DNA of 64,000 bases from Nocardioides sp. PD653-B2 (GTDB lineage Bacteria > Actinomycetota > Actinomycetes > Propionibacteriales > Nocardioidaceae), in the NCBI RefSeq assembly GCF_002117935.1, contig NZ_BDJE01000016.1, positions 124,001 to 188,000 on the forward strand, in the 5' to 3' direction. The position numbers were made by a program, and so were the translations under genes. Positions 34,296 through 42,755 of the stretch are shown here, piece by piece. Numbering within the stretch: the first letter of the stretch is position 1; each line of letters starts with the position of its first letter. The notes under the pieces were generated by a model. It did no database searches and was not told where the DNA came from. It saw only the letters and a program-made list of their open reading frames with translations.

Positions 34296-34886
34296 ATGAC
34301 CACCGACGTCGAGGAGGCCCAACTGTCGTTCATGGAGCCTGACGACTACGTCGTCGGTGGCGACCACCCGAGCGGCAGCCCCGATCGTCCCGGGGCTGAC
34401 GGCTCGGTCGACGAGCCACCACGCCCGATCAACTGGAACCTCCTGACCGCCGACGAGGCCGAGGCCGAGTGGCTCGACCTCAACGCATGGGTGAACTGGC
34501 TGCGGGCGACGTACGGGCTACCCCCGACGGTGGTCCCGCCGTATTGGCACCGGCACGACGAACTGGTCTGGGAGCTCTCGGCCCTGCACACGCACTGGCT
34601 CAACGCCTACGACCAGGAGGGCAGCCCCTCTGCCCCGTTGGCGTGGCACCGCGACTTCGCCGATGCCCGCAACCGGCTGCGCGAGTGGGTCTCAACGTCG
34701 GGCACGAAGCTCGACCGCGACCGGCCAACACGGCTCACGACATGGCCCGGCGAGGAGCCGGCCGAGTCCGGCAGCGAGACCGCGATCGAAGACCGGGACG
34801 CCGACTTCATCGCCTACGTCCTCGAAGACGTCGCGGCTCGACGTCGCATCGAAGAACGCGCCCGGCTCCTCGTCCGAGCGTCCTAA
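34296..34886 (+). CDS. Unknown Trp-rich accessory protein
   Basis: The product is 196 residues from ATG 34296, 10 bp after the SSB gene, so it is probably cotranscribed. It is rich in Trp (for example INWNLL, EWLDLNAWVNWLRATYG, PPYWHRHDELVWEL), with a Pro-rich acidic N-terminus and a helical C-terminus (ARRRIEERARLLVRAS). Such a DUF4913-like composition (central Trp motifs) is seen in small actinobacterial element proteins; the assignment is tentative. Role unknown. Confidence 0.6.
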   Translation: MTTDVEEAQLSFMEPDDYVVGGDHPSGSPDRPGADGSVDEPPRPINWNLLTADEAEAEWLDLNAWVNWLRATYGLPPTVVPPYWHRHDELVWELSALHTHWLNAYDQEGSPSAPLAWHRDFADARNRLREWVSTSGTKLDRDRPTRLTTWPGEEPAESGSETAIEDRDADFIAYVLEDVAARRRIEERARLLVRAS

Positions 34887-35001
34887 CCCTCCTCGGCCCC
34901 GCCCGTCCAGCGACCTGTCCACAACTCGCACAACCGGATCGCCGCCATCCCGCCACGCGGCCAGACGGTGGACGGCGACCCACCCCACGAGAGGACCCGG
35001 C

Positions 35002-35298
35002 ATGTTGCTCGCCCACGCAGTCACACTCGCCTCGGCGCGGTCATACCTCGCGGCCCTCGCCGATCAAGCGCTGACCTTCGACGCCTCGGTCGAGTACGAG
35101 CGCGCCCTGTTCCAACTCGACTTCCTCCACGGGGACTTCATCCCCGGCATCTCGCGCGTCCCGGCATACAGCCGCGACGTCCTGTTCGACGTCGCCTATG
35201 CCGCCATCGAGGAACTCGCCGAGCACTGCATCGACCTGCTCTCGGTCGAACTGCTGCTCGACATGCTGGAGGTGGCCTGGGCGAAGGACTTGCCCTGA
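35002..35298 (+). CDS. Unknown small acidic helical protein
   Basis: The product is 98 residues from ATG 35002 in an ATGA-style coupling with the next gene (stop and start share the A at 35298). It is acidic and helical (AYAAIEELAEHCIDLLSVEL), with no known motif. A 115-bp gap precedes it in which I see no gene; GAGAGGA at 34989-34995 is a weak ribosome binding site. Confidence 0.6.
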   Translation: MLLAHAVTLASARSYLAALADQALTFDASVEYERALFQLDFLHGDFIPGISRVPAYSRDVLFDVAYAAIEELAEHCIDLLSVELLLDMLEVAWAKDLP

Positions 35299-36605
35299 TG
35301 TACGGCGAGAACAGCGGCCATCTCCGCGACGCCATGGGCGCGCTCCTGCGCGAGCACCGCATCCAGCAGCGCCTCGGCGGCAAGGGCACCCACACCGTGC
35401 CCGAGACCACCACCGTCGCCGAACGCGAGGAACTCGGCCGGCAGATCCGCCGCTACCGCGAATGCGTGCTGACCTGGAGCCTGCAGGCAGTTCGCGCCGC
35501 CAACCCGCGCGCCGACCTCGGAGGCACTACCGTCCACAGTCGCGGGCCAGCCGAAGAGCTGCGGTTCCGACTGACGGAGACACTAACGGCGTCGAGTGCC
35601 GACCTAGCGCCTTCCGAGGAACTCACCACCGAACAGCAGTTCGCCACTGTCGAGGCCTGGCGACAGGCCGCCCGTTCTGCGGTGCTCGGCGAACACGACT
35701 TCCCGGCCGGAGTTCGTTACAGCGACCTGACCGACCAGCAGTGCATGACGGTGCTCAAGGACGCCGCCGACGTTGTCCGCGGACTCGTCGCGCTCGACCG
35801 CCGCTACTCGAACGTGCCCGGGTGGGAGAAGCTCCACAACCAAGGTTGGCTCGGCCGCGCCGCGCAGACTTGCGCCGCCCACGCCGGATACGACGAGCCC
35901 GACTACGCCGTCGACCGACACGGATGGCAGCCAGCACCCCAACCTCTTGACGGCCCCGCGATGTCGGGCCTGGCTGGAGTGATGCAGGCGCAGCACAACC
36001 TGCTGCTGAGCCTCGACGAGTTGCCGGACGCCCGGAGCCTCCGCGTCGTCCTCGACTCCCAGCGGGTGGTCACACACGAAGTCGCACTCCGCCTCGGCGA
36101 GTCCGTACCCGACTTGGCTTCGAAATGGGCATCCCGCGAGGACACCTACATCAAGCTCGTGCGCGAAACGCGCGACCTCGGTGGCCTCCTCGGCCGAGGC
36201 GACGCCGCCGGCCATGCTTCCATCGCCGCGAGCCGCGCACAGAAGCTCGGCCGCGAACCATTGGCCGACGCCAAGCAATTGCATCAGGTCGATCGCCTCT
36301 TCACCCGCATCGATCAACGCATCTGCGCCGCGATCGAGCACGGAGTTCGAGAACGGCTCTACTTCGTCCGTGTGCCGATCGCGCGCGTCGACGACCTGTC
36401 GGCGGGCCTCGTCAAGGAACGGCGACAGCGTTACTTGCCCATCACGTCGCCCGTCCAGTCCGACCTCATCGCCATCGCCCGCAATGAACTGCGCCCGGAG
36501 CCGATCCGGCTGAGCGTGCCGATCACCGCTGCCAGGAGCCGCGCCGACTTCGAGGCCGCGATTGATCATCGACCCGGCGACTCCGGACGTCCGCTTGCGC
36601 TGTGA
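35298..36605 (+). CDS. Unknown conserved-looking element protein
   Basis: The product is 435 residues from ATG 35298. It is soluble and helical throughout. Features seen are an early basic helix (REELGRQIRRYRECVL), a Tyr/Trp region (SNVPGWEKLHNQGWLGRAAQ) and a basic C-terminal part (VKERRQRYLPITSPVQSDLI). No enzyme motif is recognised. It is the last plus-strand gene before the integrase and runs convergent to it with 20 bp between stops. Genes of this size and position occur in other actinomycete elements, but I cannot name it. Confidence 0.62.
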   Translation: MYGENSGHLRDAMGALLREHRIQQRLGGKGTHTVPETTTVAEREELGRQIRRYRECVLTWSLQAVRAANPRADLGGTTVHSRGPAEELRFRLTETLTASSADLAPSEELTTEQQFATVEAWRQAARSAVLGEHDFPAGVRYSDLTDQQCMTVLKDAADVVRGLVALDRRYSNVPGWEKLHNQGWLGRAAQTCAAHAGYDEPDYAVDRHGWQPAPQPLDGPAMSGLAGVMQAQHNLLLSLDELPDARSLRVVLDSQRVVTHEVALRLGESVPDLASKWASREDTYIKLVRETRDLGGLLGRGDAAGHASIAASRAQKLGREPLADAKQLHQVDRLFTRIDQRICAAIEHGVRERLYFVRVPIARVDDLSAGLVKERRQRYLPITSPVQSDLIAIARNELRPEPIRLSVPITAARSRADFEAAIDHRPGDSGRPLAL

Positions 36606-36625
36606 GAAGTCGACGCTGGTTGGAC

Positions 36626-37819
36626 TCAGGCATCATCGGCCTGCCTCCGTGGGGCCAGCGACTCCAGGATCTCGGCGGTCACCGGGTTCACCTTCTCATC
36701 GGGCTCGATGTAGTGCTCCTTGGTGATCTTCGAGGAGGTGTGACCGAGCATCTCCGCGGCGAGATCCGGGCCGCTTGCACGATCGATGAACGTGGCGACT
36801 GTCCGGCGGAACGAGTGCGGGGTGACTCCCTCGATGCCTGCCTCAGCCATGACGCTGCGAAGTCGCCGGCGCACGTTGTTTGTCGTCAGCGGCGTCCCGT
36901 TGCGGGTCACGAAAAGCAGATGCTCTGGCTCGTCCTTCGCCACCGCGACAAGCCGTTGCCGAAGCACCTCCGCGGTGAAGCTCGGCACCGCCACCGTCCG
37001 GGTCGACTTCGTCGTCTTTGGGTGGGACTGTCGGTGGGTGGGCTTCCCGGACGGGGAAACGATCGTTCCGCAGATGCGCACGGTCGCCGGACAGACCGTC
37101 ACGTCCACATCGCAGCGCCGGATCGCAAGCACCTCGCCGATGCGCGCGGATGTTCCCAGCATTACCTCGATGATCTGTTCCAGTTGCCCGTCCGGCGGAG
37201 GACCAGGAACGCCGGGGCCACGACGCCAGCCGCGAACCGCCGCCCGGATCGCATCGACCTGCTTGGCCGTGAGCGCCATCGCCTGCGACGGCGGCTTCTT
37301 GAGCCGAGTCGTGTCGCGCACCGGGTTCTTGGCGATGGCGTCATACCGGACGGCCAGCCCGAACGCGAGACTGAGCACCGTTCGCGCCTGCTTGGCCATG
37401 CTGTAGCTCTTCGTGATCGCCAGGGTCTTGATGAACTGGTCGACCTTGCGCACGGTGACCTCGCGCAGCGTGTAGTGCTCGAAGGCCGGCATGACGAGCT
37501 GGCGCATGTTGCGCTCGTACAAGGCCCGAGTGCTCGGTGCGAGCTTGCCCTCCAGATCGAGATCATCCAGCCAGACCTCGACGAGCCCGGCGAACGACGT
37601 GTCGCCCGTGAGTTCTCCGCTGGCGACGTGACTCTGCCGCTGCGCGAGGGATGCCTTCAATGCTCGAAGGGCGTCCTTGTTCGACGAACCGGTCGCCGAC
37701 ACCCTTCGAATCTGACCATCATCGTCGCGATAGCGGGTACGTGCGCGAACCCTGCCGCCGGGCATCTTGACGTAGGTGATGTCACCGAACGTGCCGATCG
37801 GGGTACGTGGTCTGCCCAT
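36626..37819 (-). CDS. Tyrosine integrase IntA
   Basis: Site-specific recombinase, 397 residues. It has an N-terminal arm-binding-like domain (GGRVRARTRYRDDDGQIRRV), a SAM-like core-binding domain, and a catalytic domain with the first Arg in ARIGEVLAIRR near 226, HSFRRT near 333 and the nucleophile Tyr in EHYIEPD near 369. All key residues are present. It resembles IntB at 40202 throughout its length, so the two are paralogous modules. It reads away from the tRNA-Met-like attachment fragment, with XisA directly upstream. Confidence 0.93.
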   Translation of the reverse strand: MGRPRTPIGTFGDITYVKMPGGRVRARTRYRDDDGQIRRVSATGSSNKDALRALKASLAQRQSHVASGELTGDTSFAGLVEVWLDDLDLEGKLAPSTRALYERNMRQLVMPAFEHYTLREVTVRKVDQFIKTLAITKSYSMAKQARTVLSLAFGLAVRYDAIAKNPVRDTTRLKKPPSQAMALTAKQVDAIRAAVRGWRRGPGVPGPPPDGQLEQIIEVMLGTSARIGEVLAIRRCDVDVTVCPATVRICGTIVSPSGKPTHRQSHPKTTKSTRTVAVPSFTAEVLRQRLVAVAKDEPEHLLFVTRNGTPLTTNNVRRRLRSVMAEAGIEGVTPHSFRRTVATFIDRASGPDLAAEMLGHTSSKITKEHYIEPDEKVNPVTAEILESLAPRRQADDA

Positions 37820-37825
37820 GTCAGC

Positions 37826-38056
37826 TCACCGACCCTTGGGGGCCCGCCCCGTGACGTCCTCGCGCTGCTGCTGGAGCCACTCGTTGACGTCGGCCACGAA
37901 GTAGCGCAACTGTCGCCCGACGTGGACCGCACGCGGACCACGACCGGCCAATCGCCAGTCGTGCAGCGTTCGCGTGGGGACGTTGAGGTACTCGGAGAGT
38001 TCCTCGATCGAGATCAGCGGCGCGAGGCCGCTCACGGTGATCGTCGTGCTGTCCAT
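37826..38056 (-). CDS. Excisionase XisA (MerR-type HTH)
   Basis: The product is 76 residues from ATG 38056 (a longer start at 38098 is possible). A winged-helix/HTH DNA-binding fold is visible: ISIEELSEYLNVPTRTLHDW followed by GPRAVHVGRQLRYFVADVNE. Small proteins of this type control integrase directionality. It ends 6 bp before IntA on the same strand. It is paralogous to XisB at 39908 (LTIDQAAAYLSIPKATLYTW). Confidence 0.85.
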   Translation of the reverse strand: MDSTTITVSGLAPLISIEELSEYLNVPTRTLHDWRLAGRGPRAVHVGRQLRYFVADVNEWLQQQREDVTGRAPKGR

Positions 38057-38199
38057 GCCAAGCAGGTGCGCCGGCCGGACCGCGCGAGACCGCACCAACC
38101 GGTGCGACTCCGTACCCGTTTCGGGGATCAGCCGCCAAAGGGGCTTCTGGACAGGGTTTCTGGACCCTAAGTGGACACATGATCAAGTCCCACAAACCT

Positions 38200-38233
38200 T
38201 TCAGGCGCGGAACCCGTAGGTTCCGCGCCTGAA
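38200..38233. terminator. Strong hairpin beside the attachment core
   Basis: TTCAGGCGCGGAACC (38200-38214) and its exact complement (38219-38233) form a 15-bp stem with a 4-nt loop. It ends 2 bp before the tRNA 3'-end sequence split by the IS element. Read on the minus strand it lies where a tRNA terminator would be, so the element probably supplies a terminator to the tRNA it integrates into. It could also be a recombination or regulatory site. Confidence 0.6.
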
Positions 38234-38374
38234 ATTCGTAGCGGGGGCAGTGTGCTGGTTCAGGACATCCCGGAGCCATGTCTCAAGACATCCCGGAGCC
38301 ATGTCTCAAGACATGCCGGAGTGATGTCGCGAGTCATCCCGGACTGAGCCTCGGCCCGGTTCCAGCGTCCGGGC

Positions 38375-39586
38375 ATGACACTCAACCGATTACTGATCAC
38401 CTCCGTGATGATCGAGAACCGACCCGTCCGCGAGGTCGCCGCCCAGTACGGCGTCTCCCAGTCCTGGCTCTACGAGCTCCTCGCCCGCTACAAGGCCGAG
38501 GGCGAGACCGCCCTCGAACCCAGCTCCCGGCGCCCCCACAGCGTCCCGACCACGACCCCGACCGAGACCGTCGACCTGATCCTCGAACTCCGCGAGAAGC
38601 TGACCACCACCGGCCTGGACGCCGGCCCCGACACCATCAAGTGGCACCTCGAGCACCACCACCGCACCGTGGTGTCCCGAGCGACGATCGCGCGCTACCT
38701 GACCAAGGCCGGGCTGGTCGTGCCGGAACCGAAGAAGAAACCGAAGTCGTCCTACATCCGGTTCGCCGCCGCCATGCCAAACGAAACCTGGCAGTCCGAC
38801 TTCACCCACTACCGACTCCGTCACCCCGACGGCCGACCGGGCGCCGACACCGAGATCCTGACCTGGCTCGACGACTGCTCCCGCTACGCCCTCTCGGTCA
38901 CCGCCCACCACCGGGTCACCGGCCCGATCGTGCTGGCCACCTTCCGCACAACCGTTGCAGAGCACGGGATCCCGGCCTCGACGCTGACCGACAACGGGAT
39001 GGTCTTCACCACCCGGCTCTCCCAGGGCAAGAAGGGCGCCGGCACCCGCAACGGCTTCGAGACCGAGCTGCGCCGTCTCAACGTGGTGCAGAAGAACGGG
39101 CGGCCCAACCACCCCACCACCCAGGGCAAGGTGGAGCGGTTCCAGCAGACGATGAAGAAGTGGCTACATGCCCAGCCCGAGCAGCCGACCACGATCGACG
39201 ACCTCCAGGCACTGATCGACGCCTTCGTCGAGGAGTACAACGACCACCGGCCCCACCGGTCGCTACCGCACCGAGCGACGCCGGCCACGGTCTACACCAG
39301 TCGCCCCAAGGCCACCCCGAGCACCGGCGACCGCGACGACGACACCCACGACCGCGTCCGCAACGACAAGGTCGACAAGTCCGGCAAGATCACCTGGCGC
39401 TACCACGGCCAGATGTACTCCATCGGCATCGGCCGAACCCACACCGGAACCCGCGTCATCATCCTGTCCCAGGACCTCGACATCCGCGTCATCGACGCCG
39501 CCACCGGCGAACTCCTCCGCGAGCTCGTCCTCGACACCTCCAAGCGCTACCAAGGCACCGGACGCCCACCAGGCCCCACCCGCTGA
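38375..39586 (+). CDS. IS481-family DDE transposase
   Basis: The product is 403 residues. The N-terminal HTH is visible (REVAAQYGVSQSWLYELLAR), followed by a second HTH-like region and the integrase core with catalytic Asp in WQSDFTHYR near 141, Asp in LTDNGMVF near 205 and Glu in VEEYNDHRPHRS near 286. The C-terminus has the usual beta-rich domain (ITWRYHGQMYSIGIGR). The reading frame is intact, so the IS may be active. Confidence 0.93.
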   Translation: MTLNRLLITSVMIENRPVREVAAQYGVSQSWLYELLARYKAEGETALEPSSRRPHSVPTTTPTETVDLILELREKLTTTGLDAGPDTIKWHLEHHHRTVVSRATIARYLTKAGLVVPEPKKKPKSSYIRFAAAMPNETWQSDFTHYRLRHPDGRPGADTEILTWLDDCSRYALSVTAHHRVTGPIVLATFRTTVAEHGIPASTLTDNGMVFTTRLSQGKKGAGTRNGFETELRRLNVVQKNGRPNHPTTQGKVERFQQTMKKWLHAQPEQPTTIDDLQALIDAFVEEYNDHRPHRSLPHRATPATVYTSRPKATPSTGDRDDDTHDRVRNDKVDKSGKITWRYHGQMYSIGIGRTHTGTRVIILSQDLDIRVIDAATGELLRELVLDTSKRYQGTGRPPGPTR

Positions 39587-39592
39587 AACGAA

Positions 39593-39629
39593 GGAGGGCC
39601 GAACCCACGTCTATTGGGTTCGGCCCTCC
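39593..39629 (+). terminator. Transposase terminator
   Basis: A perfect 15-bp inverted repeat, GGAGGGCCGAACCCA and complement, with a 7-nt loop, starts 6 bp after the transposase stop. It lacks a long T-run, as is common in high-GC actinobacteria. Confidence 0.8.
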
Positions 39630-39654
39630 ACGATGTCTTGAGACATCACATTCG

Positions 39655-39688
39655 TAGCGGGGGCAGGATTTGAACCTGCGACCTCTGG
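39655..39688 (-). other. Attachment-site fragment: 3' end of initiator tRNA-Met-like gene
   Basis: On the minus strand the sequence from 39688 to 39655 reads CCAGAGGTCGCAGGTTCAAA and continues TCCTGCCCCCGCTAC. This matches, from memory, the anticodon-stem-to-3'-end part of actinobacterial initiator tRNA-Met. No 5' half follows on either side, so it is not a functional tRNA. Before the IS481 insertion it was continuous with 38235-38250. It lies immediately beyond XisA/IntA and is the likely attP core of that module. Confidence 0.72.
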
Positions 39689-39907
39689 CTAACAGATCAA
39701 GCCACCGCAAACGAGAGCACGGCAGATCAAGTCCGAGCCGGTTGTAACCAAGGTGTTCTCGACCTCCCGACGAACTTCTCGACGCGGCGAGAGTTGACCC
39801 TCCATGGCGTCACTTCACCCGGGGGTTCTCCACAGGCAGGCCGGTTTCCGGTGCACACCTTCAGTCACGAGGGCAAACCTGTCCTCGTCACGACGAAGGA
39901 GCACATC

Positions 39908-40189
39908 ATGAGCACGACTGTCGACACCACCGTGGAGGGTGGCATCCTCACCATCGACCAGGCCGCGGCTTACCTCTCGATCCCGAAGGCGACGCTGTAC
40001 ACCTGGCGGACCCGGCGAGCGGGCTTCGGGCCGAGAGCCGTGAAGCTCGGGGGCTGCCTGCGCTACCGCCGTTCAGATCTGGACGTCTGGGTCGCCGAGC
40101 ACCTGGAGAGCTTCGACGACTCGCCGGCCGTCCCGGAGCAGCGACCGGGGGACGGGGTTTCGCTGTCCCGAGCGAGCCGGCCGCGCTGA
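39908..40189 (+). CDS. Excisionase XisB (MerR-type HTH)
   Basis: The product is 93 residues from ATG 39908, with GAAGGAG upstream. HTH segment LTIDQAAAYLSIPKATLYTW and wing GPRAVKLGGCLRYRRSDLDV match XisA. It lies 12 bp before IntB on the same strand. The 219 bp before it (39689-39907) hold no gene; a short direct repeat CAGATCAAG at about 39695 and 39723 might be an arm-type site. Confidence 0.85.
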   Translation: MSTTVDTTVEGGILTIDQAAAYLSIPKATLYTWRTRRAGFGPRAVKLGGCLRYRRSDLDVWVAEHLESFDDSPAVPEQRPGDGVSLSRASRPR

Positions 40190-40201
40190 AGGGGGTGCGA
40201 G

Positions 40202-41410
40202 ATGGGACGCGGACGCCCACCGACATCGCTGGGGACCTGGGGAACGATCCGAACGACGCGGGTCCGCGAGGGTGTGTACCGGGCGCGCACCCGGATCCGG
40301 GACAAGGACGGCGTGCCCCGCGAGGTCACGGCTACGGGCACCACGATCGCTGCTACGGAGCGTGCGTTGCGCGAGAAGCTCGTCGATCGAGCGACGCCGA
40401 CGCAACAGGCGATCACCGCCGACACCACCATCGCGAAGCTCGCAGCCCTGTGGCTCACCTTCCTGCGCGACGAGGGCCGGATCGAGGCCACGACCATCAA
40501 CGAGTACGAGCGCGTGCTCAACAAGGTCGTGATCCCTGAGCTTGGGGGCCTGCGACTTCGGGAGGTAACCACCAGTCGACTGGACCTGTTCCTCGTCCGA
40601 CTCCGGGCGACGAGCGCCAGCCGTCAACGAAAGACGAAGGTGGTGATGGGCGCAATGCTGGGGATGGCTGTGCGTCACGACGCACTCACCGTGAACCCGG
40701 TTCAGCAGACGTCACGCATCCACCGCGAGAGGTCCGAGACTCGATCGCTGACCCTTGAGGACCTTGCCACCGTCCGGGAGGCTCTCCGCGCGTGGACGGC
40801 CAAGCAACGGCCCGGACCAAAAGCGTCCAGCGACATGGCCGACATCATCGACCTGATGCTGGCCACTGGGGCGCGGATCGGTGAGATCCTGGCGGTCCGC
40901 TGGATCGACGTCGCACTCGACGCCACCCGTCCGAACCTCACCATCAACGGAACGATCAAGACCGAGCCGGGCAAGGGCACGTACCGCAAGGCCAGCCCAA
41001 AGTCGGACGCCAGCGTGAGGACGGTCGTCCTTCCGGACTTCGCCATCGCAGTGCTCAAGCGCCGTCAGGCGGCAGCGCGAGAGAACCCGAACGACGCCGT
41101 GTTCCCGACACGCAACGGCACCTGGCAACAGGTCAACAATGTCGAACGCCGCTGGCGCCAGATTCGCAAGGACACCGGCCTCGACTGGGTCACGCCCCAC
41201 ACGTTCCGCAAGACCGTGGCGACGCTCATCTCTGAGCGGGTCGACACCGAGACCGCCTCTCAGCAGCTCGGCCACTCCTCCCCCGCCATCACCCGTGAGT
41301 TCTACATCTCGAAGCCGGCGATCGCCGCCGACGTCGCGCACGTCCTGGACGAGTTGGCCGAGGCAGATCCGGAGGGCGGCCCGAATACTTCGGGAATAAG
41401 TAGGGAATAG
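40202..41410 (+). CDS. Tyrosine integrase IntB
   Basis: The product is 402 residues with a complete catalytic set: ARIGEILAVRW near 224, HTFRKTVATL near 333 and Tyr in REFYISK near 367. The N-terminal domain (EGVYRARTRIRDKDGVPREV) is the same type as in IntA. It ends 70 bp before the 3' end of the tRNA-Pro gene, the usual arrangement for an integrase whose attB is that tRNA. This is the best candidate for the recombinase that placed the element here. Confidence 0.93.
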   Translation: MGRGRPPTSLGTWGTIRTTRVREGVYRARTRIRDKDGVPREVTATGTTIAATERALREKLVDRATPTQQAITADTTIAKLAALWLTFLRDEGRIEATTINEYERVLNKVVIPELGGLRLREVTTSRLDLFLVRLRATSASRQRKTKVVMGAMLGMAVRHDALTVNPVQQTSRIHRERSETRSLTLEDLATVREALRAWTAKQRPGPKASSDMADIIDLMLATGARIGEILAVRWIDVALDATRPNLTINGTIKTEPGKGTYRKASPKSDASVRTVVLPDFAIAVLKRRQAAARENPNDAVFPTRNGTWQQVNNVERRWRQIRKDTGLDWVTPHTFRKTVATLISERVDTETASQQLGHSSPAITREFYISKPAIAADVAHVLDELAEADPEGGPNTSGISRE

Positions 41411-41431
41411 CGCCGTCGGGTTCAAAACCAG

Positions 41432-41472
41432 AACCGGCTCTGACCCAGCGTTTCTGCAGGTCAGAGCCGGTT
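41432..41472. terminator. Bidirectional terminator between IntB and tRNA-Pro
   Basis: A perfect 14-bp inverted repeat AACCGGCTCTGACC / GGTCAGAGCCGGTT with a 13-nt loop lies between the convergent intB and tRNA-Pro genes and could terminate both. Confidence 0.8.
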
Positions 41473-41479
41473 TCTTCGG

Positions 41480-41553
<74 letters not shown>

Positions 41554-41555
41554 AA

Positions 41556-41575
41556 CGGCCTTCTCCCGAAGGCCG
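41556..41575. terminator. Hairpin upstream of tRNA-Pro
   Basis: CGGCCTTC TCCC GAAGGCCG forms an 8-bp stem with a tetraloop, 2 bp from the 5' end of the tRNA gene. It could terminate minus-strand transcription coming from the chromosomal genes to the right. Confidence 0.5.
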
Positions 41576-41617
41576 CGTGAACCATATCGCAGCGGGGGCC
41601 GGGTTTCGGAATCGGGC

Positions 41618-41779
41618 TCAGCCCATCGACTTCTGACCGTCGATCGTCTCGCGCAGGATGCCGGCGTGGCCGGCGTGCTGCGGGGTCTCGGCGACGATGT
41701 GCACGGAGACCCGGCACGCCGACCAGCGCCCGCCCGGCTCGAGCCACGGCGCAGGACAGGGCTCGAGGAACGACTCCGG
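41618..41779 (-). pseudogene. C-terminal fragment of a DinB-like (mycothiol transferase type) protein
   Basis: An open frame of 53 codons ends at a TGA (41618-41620) and is preceded at 41780-41782 by an in-frame stop. It reads PESFLEPCPAPWLEPGGRWS and then VSVHIVAETPQHAGHAGILR before ending. The segment after the first stretch matches the C-terminal helix of DinB/DUF664-type proteins (HxxEExARHAGHxDxLRE). No N-terminal part is present, so it is a decayed remnant close to the insertion site. Confidence 0.6.
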
Positions 41780-41792
41780 TCAGTGCGTGGCC

Positions 41793-42755
41793 TCAGTCGG
41801 AAGAGACTTCCCCGGAGTCGTTCGAGACCTTCAGCGCGGACGAGTCGACGGCCACGAACGCCGAGGCGGGGATCTGCTCGAGGTCCTCGATCAGCCGCTC
41901 CGGCCAATGGGAGCTTTGCTCGCCCTGGAAGAACCACGGCGACCCGTTGTCGGCGAGCACCAGGCCGTAGGTCTTCATCGCCTCGATCACGCTCACGGCG
42001 TACGGCGAGAAGCCCTGCGTCGAGAAGCCCGCCCTCAACCGGAAGCGAGCGCCCATCGGCGGATAGGCCAGGCTCGACCTCGAGCCGGCGTCGTGCCGGG
42101 CCGGCCAGAGGTGGTGCTTGCTGGTGATGTCGGTGGTGAAGCGGATCGCGTGGTCGATGTCGTCGGCCTTGACCTCGTTCCACCGCAGCAGCCCCGGCAG
42201 GATCGGCAGACCGGCGGCGTCCGCCGAGGTCCAGCCTTCGGGCCGCAGGTCGTTGCTCTTCAGCGACCACACCGCGCCCGAGCCGGCCCGCCAGCGGCCG
42301 TCGCGGATCCGGGTGTTCCAGGTCTCGTAGAGCCTGCAGGTCCCCTGGTCGACGACGATCGCGTGCTTGTCGCCGTCCGAGCCGCGGCCGCCCTCGATCC
42401 GGGTGTCGGCGCCGAGCGGGTAGCGGACCCGGTCGCTCTCGCCGGCGTAGTCGAACCGCACCGACACCGTGCGGTGGGACGACTTCACGACCGTGATCGG
42501 GATGCCGTAGTCGGGGCCGTCGCCGTACGACGGCCCGAAGTCGGGGTGCAGGTCGACCCCGGTCGACATGTGCGAGAGCCACTGCCGGCTGCGGGCGTGC
42601 ACCGGCAGCCCGCTGACGTCGGCGCGCCACCAGTTGTCGGCCGGGAACTCCGAGCACGACGTGCCCGCGATCGGCTTGGCGGACGGGACCGGAGCGCTCG
42701 CGGCCAGGGCCGTCGTGGGTACGACGAGCGCCAGGACCGCGAGCAGCCGGATCAC
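41793..42755 (-). CDS. Secreted protein of unknown function
   Basis: The product is 320 residues with a cleavable signal peptide ([20 protein letters not shown]). The mature part has a Cys ([20 protein letters not shown]), many Trp/His and segments such as [20 protein letters not shown] and [20 protein letters not shown]. This resembles a group of actinobacterial extracellular proteins without defined function. It overlaps der by 4 bp (ATGA). Confidence 0.72.
   Translation of the reverse strand: MIRLLAVLALVVPTTALAASAPVPSAKPIAGTSCSEFPADNWWRADVSGLPVHARSRQWLSHMSTGVDLHPDFGPSYGDGPDYGIPITVVKSSHRTVSVRFDYAGESDRVRYPLGADTRIEGGRGSDGDKHAIVVDQGTCRLYETWNTRIRDGRWRAGSGAVWSLKSNDLRPEGWTSADAAGLPILPGLLRWNEVKADDIDHAIRFTTDITSKHHLWPARHDAGSRSSLAYPPMGARFRLRAGFSTQGFSPYAVSVIEAMKTYGLVLADNGSPWFFQGEQSSHWPERLIEDLEQIPASAFVAVDSSALKVSNDSGEVSSD

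Larger units (their letters stand above)
38251..39650 (+). mobile_element. IS481-family insertion sequence with 16-bp target duplication
   Basis: A 1400-bp element bounded by TGTG...CACA. The ends are imperfect inverted repeats (TGTGCTGGTTCAGGACATC against TGTGATGTCTCAAGACATC, 15 of 19 matches). It is flanked by exact 16-bp copies of TTCGTAGCGGGGGCAG at 38235-38250 and 39651-39666 (one extra A is ambiguous). Just inside the left end is a tandem array with a 23-bp period (38265-38348). It encodes one DDE transposase and has a strong terminator before the right end. It appears complete and recently inserted. Confidence 0.92.
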
